Source: Microbacterium trichothecenolyticum (GTDB lineage Bacteria; Actinomycetota; Actinomycetes; Actinomycetales; Microbacteriaceae). Taken from it: DNA of 64,000 bases. Numbering within the stretch: the first letter of the stretch is position 1; the number at the start of each line of letters is the position of its first letter. Location: positions 806,001 through 870,000 of the forward strand of contig NZ_JAUTBF010000001.1 in NCBI RefSeq assembly GCF_030818955.1. The letters run 5' to 3'. Position numbers and translations under genes: made by a program. Below are positions 57,282-64,000 of this stretch, piece after piece. Below the pieces are notes generated by a model. It saw only the letters and a program-made list of their open reading frames with translations. It made no database searches and was not told the DNA's origin.

Positions 57282-57350
57282 CGCATAAACGCGATTCGCG
57301 CGCGTAAACACGGTGTGCACGCGTTTCTGTGCGCGGATGGCGTTTATGGC
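57282..57350. repeat. Four-arm CGCATAAACGC repeat, copy 1 (diverged)
   Basis: Four 11-bp arms at 57282, 57301, 57321 and 57340: two in direct orientation, then two inverted (CGCATAAACGC, CGCGTAAACAC, GCGTTTCTGTG, GCGTTTATGGC). Spacing is 19, 20 and 19 bp, identical to copy 2. It lies in the 235-bp gap between nusB and the SNF2 helicase, which has no gene. Confidence 0.75.
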
Positions 57351-57406
57351 TGCGGGATGCCCGGGATCGCGCAGCCGATGTCGGAGGCACCGGGCAGGAT
57401 GCTTCC

Positions 57407-60355
57407 GTGACCACGTGGCGTGACCTCCTCCCCGGCACCGAGCCGCTTGCGTTCGAGGCGCTCGCCCTCGGCGTCGAGCTGCGCCAGCGCGAGGCCTACG
57501 ACCCTTCCCGCTGGGAGGCCCGCGCGGTCGTGCCGGTGACCCCGCGGCTGCTCGCCCAGCGGCAGGACGACCTGCAACTCGTCGCGCGTCCCCTCGTGCG
57601 CGGCGCCCGCGAGGCCTGGATCAAGGCGGATGCCGCCTGGGACACGGTGCGCCGCTCCACCGGCCGGTTCGACCCGGCGCACGTGCGCTGGTTCGCCGAG
57701 CTGCACGCGCTGGCGCAGGCGTTGCGGACGACGGGGCCCTTCGCCGCGTCCGGCGACACGGTCGCCCTCGACACCGTCGACTCGCCCCTGCTGTGGCCGC
57801 ACCTGGCCGGGGCGGCGGGGCTCGGCATCCCGATCGTGTCGATGCACCCGCAGCAGAGCGTGCGCCTGGGAGTCGAAGCCGTGGCCCGCGTCGCCCTCGA
57901 GGCGGCCGGCGGGGGAGCGCTCCGCGTCTCGGCCGACCTCGAGATCGACGGGCACCGGGTGGATGCCGCCCACGCCCGCGCCATCGGCACGTCGGGGCTG
58001 TTCGCGTACGAGCTCGATCGGGATCCCGTGCCGCTGGTGCTCGCCGCCGTCGAGCTTCCTGCGCCGCTGCCATCGCTGATCGGTCGCGCGGCGGTCGAAG
58101 TGCCGGCGGCCGACGCGGGGGAGTTCGTCGGCGAGGTCTATCCGCGGCTGGCCCGGCGGGCACCGTTGTCGGTGGGAGCGGGGGTGCCGCCTCCGCCGCC
58201 GGCACGGCCGACGCTCACGGTCGAGGTGTCCTACCTCGACGACGACGCCGTCGCCTACACGCTCGAGTGGGCATACCCGGGCGGATTCCGCGCCGCGTAC
58301 GACGGCGGTGACGGACCGGAGCGGGACCCGCGCGCCGAGGCGCAGATCGGTGAGCGGTTCGAGACGGCGTGGATGGCGGCATCCGATCTGCCCGTCGCCG
58401 GCCGTGCGAAGCTGCGCGACGCGGATGCCGCGGTGTTCGCCGCCCGCGTGCTGCCCGCCGTCGACGTGCTCGACGAGGTGCGGGTGCGCACGCGGGGCAC
58501 GCGGCCCGCGTTCCGCGAGCTGCGCGGCGACCCGACGCTGCGCATCACCGCCGTCGAGTCGCTCGACCGCGACTGGCTCGACCTCGGCATCGTCGTGACC
58601 ATCGACGGACGGCTCATCCCGTTCGGAATGCTCTTCAGCGCCCTCTCGCGCGGCCGCACGCGCATCAAGCTGTCGGACGGGGCGTGGTTCTCGCTCGCGC
58701 ACCCCGCGCTACAACGGTTGCGCGATCTGCTCGAGGAGGCCGCGACGCTCGACGAGTGGGAGACCGGTCCGCGCCTGCCACGCACGCACCTGGCACTGTG
58801 GGCCGAGTTCGAAGACCTCGCCGATCAGTCCGAGGCCGCGGTCGAGTGGCGCGGACTCGCGCGGGCGCTTCGCGACGTCGCCGACGTCCCCGCCGTGCCA
58901 ACGCCGCCCGGGTTCCGCGCCGAGCTGCGCCCGTACCAGCGCGAGGGGCTGTCGTGGCTCGCGCTGCTGCACGCGCACCGGCTCGGCGGCATCCTGGCCG
59001 ACGACATGGGGCTCGGAAAGACGCTGCAGCTGCTCGCGCTCATCGCGCATACCCGCGCGCGCGGCGACGGACGCCCGTGGTTGGTCGTCGCGCCCACGTC
59101 GGTGCTGCCGACGTGGCGCGACGAGGCCGCGCGCTTCGCCCCCGACCTGCGCGTCACCGTCGTCGAGGCGACGGCCGTCCGCCGCGACCGCACGATCGCC
59201 GAGATCGCGGGCGACAACGACGTGGTGGTGGCGTCGTACGGGGTCGTCCGCGCGGATGCCGGGGAGTTCGCCGTTCCGCACTGGTCGGGCGTCGTGCTCG
59301 ACGAGGCGCAGTTCGTGAAGAACCCCGCGACGCGCATCCATCGCGCGATCGCCGCGCTGACCACCGACGCCGTGTTCGCCGCGACCGGCACCCCGATCGA
59401 GAACGGCCTCGACGACCTGTGGGCGCTGCTCGCCCTGACCGCGCCGGGACTGTTCCCCTCGATCCGGCAGTTCCGCGAGGACTACACCCGCGCGATCGAG
59501 CAGCTACCCACCGACGCCCCCACCGAGCTCGCGGCGCACGCGGCGAGCGCGCACCGCGAGAGAATGCTCGAGCGTCTCCGCCGACGCGTGCGGCCGTTCC
59601 TCCTGCGCCGCACGAAAGACGTCGTGGCATCGGACCTGCCGCCCAAGCAGGAGCAGGAGATCGCCGTTTCCCTGGGCCCCGCCCACCAGGAGGTCTACGA
59701 CCGGGTGCTTCAGCGCGAGCGGCAGAAGGTGCTCGGCCTGCTCGACGACCTCGACCGGCAGCGGTTCATCGTGTTCCGCTCGCTGACGCTGCTGCGCATG
59801 CTCGCGCTCGCGCCGGGGCTCGTCGACGAGCGCGACGCGCACCTCGGGTCCGCCAAGCTCGACGTGCTGCTCGAGCGCCTGGTCGAGGTCGCCGCCGAGG
59901 GCCACCGGGCGCTGGTGTTCAGCCAGTTCACCTCCTTCCTCGACATGGCAGCCGAAAGACTGGATGCCGCGGGCCTCGCGTACGCGCACCTCGACGGCAG
60001 CACGGCCCGTCGCGGCGAGGTGGTGGCGGGGTTCCGCGAGGGCGAGGCACCGGTGTTCCTCATCAGCCTCAAGGCCGGGGGCTTCGGGCTCACCCTCACG
60101 GAGGCGGAGTACGTGTTCGTGCTCGACCCGTGGTGGAATCCCGCCGCCGAGGCCCAGGCCGTCGACCGTGCCCACCGCATCGGCCAGGACAAGAGCGTGT
60201 TCGTCTACCGGCTCATCGCCGCGGGCACGATCGAAGAGAAGGTGCTCGCGCTGCAGCGCCGCAAGGCGGCCCTGTTCGACGCGGTCATCGACGACGGCGA
60301 GGCCTTCGCCGCGGCGCTCGACGCCGACGACATCCGGGGGCTGCTCGGGCCGTGA
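57407..60355 (+). CDS. SNF2-family DEAD/DEAH-box helicase
   Basis: 982 residues from GTG 57407. A long N-terminal region (to about 500) of unknown fold precedes the Snf2 motor: ADDMGLGKTLQLLALIAH (motif I), VVAPTSVLPTW (Ia), VLDEAQFVKN (II), TGTPIENGLDDLW (III), HLDGSTARRGEVV and DPWWNPAAEAQAVDRAHRIGQ (V-VI). These ATPases remodel protein-DNA complexes; the cellular role here is not known. No Zn-SWIM protein partner lies beside it. Confidence 0.92.
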   Translation: MTTWRDLLPGTEPLAFEALALGVELRQREAYDPSRWEARAVVPVTPRLLAQRQDDLQLVARPLVRGAREAWIKADAAWDTVRRSTGRFDPAHVRWFAELHALAQALRTTGPFAASGDTVALDTVDSPLLWPHLAGAAGLGIPIVSMHPQQSVRLGVEAVARVALEAAGGGALRVSADLEIDGHRVDAAHARAIGTSGLFAYELDRDPVPLVLAAVELPAPLPSLIGRAAVEVPAADAGEFVGEVYPRLARRAPLSVGAGVPPPPPARPTLTVEVSYLDDDAVAYTLEWAYPGGFRAAYDGGDGPERDPRAEAQIGERFETAWMAASDLPVAGRAKLRDADAAVFAARVLPAVDVLDEVRVRTRGTRPAFRELRGDPTLRITAVESLDRDWLDLGIVVTIDGRLIPFGMLFSALSRGRTRIKLSDGAWFSLAHPALQRLRDLLEEAATLDEWETGPRLPRTHLALWAEFEDLADQSEAAVEWRGLARALRDVADVPAVPTPPGFRAELRPYQREGLSWLALLHAHRLGGILADDMGLGKTLQLLALIAHTRARGDGRPWLVVAPTSVLPTWRDEAARFAPDLRVTVVEATAVRRDRTIAEIAGDNDVVVASYGVVRADAGEFAVPHWSGVVLDEAQFVKNPATRIHRAIAALTTDAVFAATGTPIENGLDDLWALLALTAPGLFPSIRQFREDYTRAIEQLPTDAPTELAAHAASAHRERMLERLRRRVRPFLLRRTKDVVASDLPPKQEQEIAVSLGPAHQEVYDRVLQRERQKVLGLLDDLDRQRFIVFRSLTLLRMLALAPGLVDERDAHLGSAKLDVLLERLVEVAAEGHRALVFSQFTSFLDMAAERLDAAGLAYAHLDGSTARRGEVVAGFREGEAPVFLISLKAGGFGLTLTEAEYVFVLDPWWNPAAEAQAVDRAHRIGQDKSVFVYRLIAAGTIEEKVLALQRRKAALFDAVIDDGEAFAAALDADDIRGLLGP

Positions 60356-60458
60356 CGGCCGGGTCACGGCATCCATCGTCGGAACCCGCCGCGCCCACCG
60401 CCCACTCAGGCACCCCCCGCGTAGACTCGACAGGTTCCGTCCACGACACAGGAGCGAC

Positions 60459-62021
60459 ATGAGAATCACCGGCCTCGGCCACGCGGGCATGTTCATCGAG
60501 ACGGCGGGCGGCAGCATCCTGTGCGACCCCGTCATCGGTCCGAGCTTCTTCGGCTCGTGGTTCCCGTTCCCGGATAACCGTGCGCTCGAGTGGGAGCGCT
60601 TCGGCCAGGCGGACTTCCTGTACATCTCGCACCGTCACCGCGACCACTTCGACCCGGCGCTGCTTGAGCGCTATGTCCCGAAAGACGTCAAGGTGCTCCT
60701 GCCCGAGTACCCCACCGATGACCTCGAGCAAGACCTGATCTCCCTCGGGTACACCAACCTCGTCCGCACCGAGGCGGGCGTCCCGCTGCAGTTCGGTGAT
60801 CTGAAGCTCATGGTGACGCCGCTGCGCGCGCCCTCCGACGGCCCCATCGGCGACTCGTCGCTCTCGGTCGACGACGGCACGGCATCCATCCTCAACCAGA
60901 ACGACTCGCACCCCCTTGATCTGGAGAAGCTGTTCGACTTCGGCAAGCCCGACGCGTACTTCACCCAGGTCTCGGGTGCCATCTGGTGGCCCATGGTCTA
61001 TGACCTGCCCCAGGATGCCAAGCAGAATTTCGCGCAGCTCAAGCGCGACGCGCAGAACAAGCGCGCGATGTACTACATCGACAAGGTGGATGCCGAGCAC
61101 GTCTTCCCCATGGCCGGGCCGCCGATGTTCCTGCGCGAGGCGTTGTTCCGCTACAACGGCACGGGGCTCGAGAACGACTCGATCTTCACCGATCAGCGTG
61201 AGTTCCTCGCCCACATGAAGGAGCAGCGCCCCGACCAGAAGGGCTACCTGTTCCTGCCCGGCACCGAGGTCGAGGTGCAGGGGTCCGACGTCACCGTCAC
61301 GCAGACGCTCTACACCGATGACGAGATCGAGCACGTCTTCGGCGACAAGTGGAACTACCTCGCGGAGCAGCGCGACAGCCGCCAGGCCGAGATCCAGGCC
61401 GAAGAGGCATCCCGCGCCGAGATCATCCCGCCGGCCGAAATGCTCGCGGCGCTGAAGGAGTGGTGGGAGCCGCTGCTGCGTCGTGCCCGCACGATCCGCA
61501 ACGGCGTCGGGGGAGCGGTGCGCTTCCGCATCGGCGAGCTCGACATGGTCGTGGACTTCCCGAAGGCAAAGCTGCGCGAGTACGCGGGCGAGGAGTGCAT
61601 CTACTGGTACACGATCCCCGCCGACCTGGTGTCGACGAACATCCGTGACCACGAGATCGACTGGTCGAACTCGATCTTCCTGTCGATGCAGTTCGAGGTG
61701 GGCCGCTCCGGCAAGTTCAACGAGTTCCTCACCACGTTCCTCAAGTGCCTCTCGCGCGACCGCATCGAGTACGTCGAGAACTGGTACGCCGAGCAGTCGG
61801 ATCAGACCGAAGACGCCGAGATCGACGGCTGGACCGTGCAGCGCCGCTGCCCGCACCTGCGCGCGGACCTGACGAAGACCGGCAAGATCGAGAACGGCGT
61901 GCTCACCTGCTCGCTGCACGACTGGAAGTGGGACCTTGCGTCGGGCCGGTGCCTGACGACCACGGGTCACCCCATCCGGTCGACGCCTAGCGCGGCCGCG
62001 GCGGAGGTCGCTGCGGGCTGA
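60459..62021 (+). CDS. namH: Rieske/metallo-beta-lactamase-fold protein, UDP-MurNAc hydroxylase NamH-like
   Basis: 520 residues. The N-terminal MBL-like domain has H58-x-H60-x-D62-H63 (SHRHRDHFD). The C-terminal Rieske [2Fe-2S] site is CPHLRADLT plus CSLHDWKWD. This architecture and length match mycobacterial NamH (Rv3818), which hydroxylates UDP-MurNAc to the N-glycolyl form. Glycolylated muramic acid is a recognised trait of Microbacterium, so the match fits the host. ATG preceded by GGAGCGAC; TAGACT upstream is a likely -10. Confidence 0.83.
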   Translation: MRITGLGHAGMFIETAGGSILCDPVIGPSFFGSWFPFPDNRALEWERFGQADFLYISHRHRDHFDPALLERYVPKDVKVLLPEYPTDDLEQDLISLGYTNLVRTEAGVPLQFGDLKLMVTPLRAPSDGPIGDSSLSVDDGTASILNQNDSHPLDLEKLFDFGKPDAYFTQVSGAIWWPMVYDLPQDAKQNFAQLKRDAQNKRAMYYIDKVDAEHVFPMAGPPMFLREALFRYNGTGLENDSIFTDQREFLAHMKEQRPDQKGYLFLPGTEVEVQGSDVTVTQTLYTDDEIEHVFGDKWNYLAEQRDSRQAEIQAEEASRAEIIPPAEMLAALKEWWEPLLRRARTIRNGVGGAVRFRIGELDMVVDFPKAKLREYAGEECIYWYTIPADLVSTNIRDHEIDWSNSIFLSMQFEVGRSGKFNEFLTTFLKCLSRDRIEYVENWYAEQSDQTEDAEIDGWTVQRRCPHLRADLTKTGKIENGVLTCSLHDWKWDLASGRCLTTTGHPIRSTPSAAAAEVAAG

Positions 62022-62100
62022 CACGGACATGGGATGCCGGAACCCCGGTCTGGAGCAGCGCCGTGCCGCTGACCCTGGCACGGGATGCCACGACCCTCGC

Positions 62101-62559
62101 GTGACGCGGGAGCGATGCCGCGCCGCCGACGTGCCGGCGCTCACCGCGTTTCTCCGCGAGGTCGACCTGACGTTGAGCAGCCTCAACGCCCCCGAGGTAC
62201 GGCTGTGGATCGAGCGGGATGAAAGCGGCGCGGTCGTCGGGAGCACCGGCTACGAGCTCAGCGCCGACGGTGCGCACGCGCTCATCCGCAGCGTTGCCGT
62301 CGCCCCGGCGACCCGGTCTCGCGGGCGCGGCACGGCTCTGGCCCGGTTCGCCCTCGACCAGGCGGCCGCCGAGGGTGCCCGCACCGCCTGGCTGTTCAGC
62401 CGCCGTTCGGGCCCGTTCTGGCAGAGTCTGGGCTTCGTCCCCGCCGACCGCGAAGAGCTCGCCGCTGCGCTGACCGACACCCACCAGGTGAGACTCTTCA
62501 CCGAGACCGGTCAGCTCGGCACCGAGGTCGCCTGGAACCGCCGCCTGCGGCAGATGTGA
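62101..62559 (+). CDS. GNAT N-acetyltransferase, ArsN2-like
   Basis: 152 residues from GTG 62101. The acetyl-CoA loop is IRSVAVAPATRSRGRGTALARFAL, followed by TAWLFSRRSGPFWQSLGFVPADREEL. The arrangement resembles ArsN2-type acetyltransferases, but there is no ars gene nearby, so the substrate is open. The following gap 62560-62788 has no gene. Confidence 0.75.
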   Translation: MTRERCRAADVPALTAFLREVDLTLSSLNAPEVRLWIERDESGAVVGSTGYELSADGAHALIRSVAVAPATRSRGRGTALARFALDQAAAEGARTAWLFSRRSGPFWQSLGFVPADREELAAALTDTHQVRLFTETGQLGTEVAWNRRLRQM

Positions 62560-62788
62560 CGCGGTCGCTCTGGCTGGATCTGACGCCGTCGGTCGCGGTC
62601 GATCCCGTGAGCGGGTCGGGTGCGACCTCTCCCCCCGGGAGGACGATCCGGCGCGCGGCGTCGGCCGTGCGGCATCCGTCCTCCGTTCCCGTGGTCCCGC
62701 CCAGACGAGCAGCGCCAGAGCTGTCCAGCCCATTCGCCACGCGCGGTACGGGCTGCGACGGTGCTCCCTCGCTACCAGGGGAGCAACC

Positions 62789-63416
62789 ATGTCGCACATC
62801 ACACGCAAGGCGGCGATCGCCGCGATCGTCGGGGTGCTCGTCGGGCTCATCCCCGTCTTCCTCGGCGCCACCGAGCTCGCGCCGCTCGTCGGTTGGGCGG
62901 TCGCCGCCGCCGTGTTCCTGACGTGGGCGTGGACCGTGGCCTGGCCCGCCGATCCCGAGAAGACCCGTCGCCTGGCGACCCAAGAGGAGCGCGCGCAGAC
63001 TCGTCGACACGCTCATCATCGGGGTGACCTTCGTCGGCCTGATCGGCGTGGTGCTGGCTCTTATCCGCAGCCAGCAGAAGGACCCGATCGGCTCGGCCTG
63101 CGCCATCCTTGCGGTCGTCGGCGTGGTCGCGTCGTGGGCCGTGGTCAACACCGTCTACGCGTTCAAGTGCGCCCGCATGTACTACCTCGACGACACCCAC
63201 CGCTTCGACTTCGACCAGGAAGAAGACCCGTCGTACAGCGACTTCGCGTACGCCGCATTCGACATCGGCATGTCGTACAGCTTGAGCAGCGTGACCCAGT
63301 CGTCGACGCCCTCGCGTCGCGTCGCGTTCGGGCACGGCCTGCTGGCGTACTTCTACGGCACCTTCGTGGTCGCGGTGTCCATCAACCTCATCACGAGCCT
63401 TACGCAGTCGGGCTGA
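62789..63416 (+). pseudogene. DUF1345 membrane protein, interrupted by one frameshift
   Basis: MSHITRKAAIAAIVGVLVGL through AWPADPEKTRRLATQEE is in one frame. After one extra base in the GCGCGCG run near 62990 the frame RLVDTLIIGVTFVGLIGVVL continues to the stop at 63416. The joined protein of about 208 residues has the DUF1345 pattern of four or more membrane spans with AFDIGMSYSLSSV. GGGGAGCAACC precedes the ATG. As with thrS and alaS an assembly indel is possible. Confidence 0.8.
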
Positions 63417-63461
63417 CGAGGCGGCAGGTCCGCACCCGCCGGGCGGGCAGCGCGGCATCCA

Positions 63462-63530
63462 CGCATAAACGCAATCCGCGCGCATAAACGCGGGGAGAAC
63501 GCGTTTATGCGTGCCGATCGCGTTTATGCG
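63462..63530. repeat. Four-arm CGCATAAACGC repeat, copy 2 (perfect)
   Basis: CGCATAAACGC at 63462 and 63481, then its exact inverse GCGTTTATGCG at 63501 and 63520. Spacing 19, 20, 19 bp. All four arms are perfect. It occupies the 308-bp gap between the DUF1345 gene and pyrR, otherwise without a gene. Confidence 0.85.
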
Positions 63531-63684
63531 TGCGTCATGAGCCCCGGGATGCCGTCACCTCGACACGGACGCGTGACCTCGGCCCCGGGCCACCCCGCGC
63601 ATGCACCGCCCGCGCCCCACACACCTCGCCCACGCCCGCCATCGGCCCGGGCCACCCGCTAAGCTGGACCGAGAACCACAGCAA

Positions 63685-63716
63685 CCTTTAACACCGTCCC
63701 GTGAGGCGGAGAAGGG
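63685..63716 (+). promoter_or_regulatory. PyrR-binding-loop type RNA element before pyrR
   Basis: CCTT pairs with AAGG and CCG with CGG around the loop TCCCGTGAGG. This resembles the PyrR anti-antiterminator binding loop. It is close enough to the pyrR ribosome-binding site (GGGAGCAGCGG) to block it, as described for mycobacterial pyrR translational repression. Confidence 0.6.
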
Positions 63717-63724
63717 AGCAGCGG

Positions 63725-64000
63725 ATGAGTACGCGCACCGTCATGCACGATGCCGACATCGCCCGCGCTTTGACGCGCATCTCGCACGAGATCCTGGAGT
63801 CCAACAGAGGACCGGAAGGACTCGTCCTCCTCGGCATCCCGACCCGCGGAGTCACGCTCGCCGAACGCATCGCCTCGCTGGTCAGCGAGTTCGGCGGCAC
63901 ACAAGTCCCGGTCGGCTCGCTCGACGTCACGATGTACCGCGACGATCTGCACCGCAACCCCACGCGGGCACCGCGCAAGACCGAGATCCCCGCCGGCGGC
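63725..64000 (+). CDS. pyrR: Bifunctional pyrimidine regulator / uracil phosphoribosyltransferase PyrR (partial)
   Basis: 92 codons are in the window, starting MSTRTVMHDADIARALTRIS. LVLLGIPTRGVTLAERIA and VGSLDVTMYRDDLHRNPTR are PyrR hallmarks. The PRPP loop would follow beyond the window. It senses UMP/UTP and represses the pyr operon, probably through the leader element just upstream. Confidence 0.95.
   Translation, partial: MSTRTVMHDADIARALTRISHEILESNRGPEGLVLLGIPTRGVTLAERIASLVSEFGGTQVPVGSLDVTMYRDDLHRNPTRAPRKTEIPAGG

Overview
The window is chromosomal DNA from a high-GC actinobacterium, most likely a Microbacterium or close relative in the Microbacteriaceae. This is inferred from strong G/C third positions, many GTG starts, the mycobacterial-type order thrS-HIT, the order yebC-ruvCAB-yajC-secDF-relA, and a NamH-like UDP-MurNAc hydroxylase, which fits the glycolylated muramic acid known for Microbacterium. 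Several genes start 6-7 nt after a TANNNT -10 motif, as expected for leaderless mRNAs.

Layout. 1-9.5 kb: fatty acid beta-oxidation pair (fadB-like, fadA), RNase D with DUF3000, a secreted-type alpha/beta hydrolase, SufE with a rhodanese sulfurtransferase, ZapE-type ATPase, and an ammonium transporter behind GlnR-like boxes. 9.5-14 kb: PemK/MazF-like protein, an SGNH-domain remnant, four tRNAs, an F420/FMN-type PPOX protein, a DUF7882-type protein and an ArsB/SLC13-type permease. 14-21 kb: thrS (frameshifted), HIT/Ap4A phosphorylase-like protein, a lipoprotein, then vitamin B6 genes: pyridoxal kinase and a MocR/PdxR regulator divergent from pdxS-pdxT.

21.1-32.8 kb is an accessory island inserted exactly at the start codon of yebC. 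Its right end carries an intact large serine integrase. A six-base core (ATGTCC, the first two codons of yebC) occurs at both ends and at four internal sites, and each internal site has related left and right arms. The island therefore reads as five tandem cassettes: (1) Nudix; (2) epoxide-hydrolase-like; (3) DUF393 plus a decayed integrase 3' end; (4) VOC-GNAT-MepB, a small membrane protein and a lipoprotein; (5) an IS3-family element, a phage lysis module and an ImmA/IrrE-like pseudoprotease coupled to the integrase. The left arms carry a -10-like box at the same distance from the ATG as the native yebC promoter. I regard this array as the most interesting item.

32.8-46.4 kb: yebC, ruvCAB, yajC-secD-secF, relA, a possible AbiEi-like protein, DUF349 protein, rarA, rpsD. 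46.5-57.2 kb: a small DUF948-like membrane protein, alaS (frameshifted), ruvX, mltG, aroE-aroC-aroK-aroB-aroQ, efp and nusB. 57.2-64 kb: SNF2-type helicase, NamH-like protein, GNAT, DUF1345 protein (frameshifted), and the start of pyrR behind a PyrR-binding-type leader. Two copies of a four-arm CGCATAAACGC repeat lie at 57.3 and 63.5 kb.

Four otherwise intact genes (thrS, alaS, IS3 orfB, DUF1345) each carry one frameshift. Two of them are essential in bacteria, so assembly indels are the simplest explanation.
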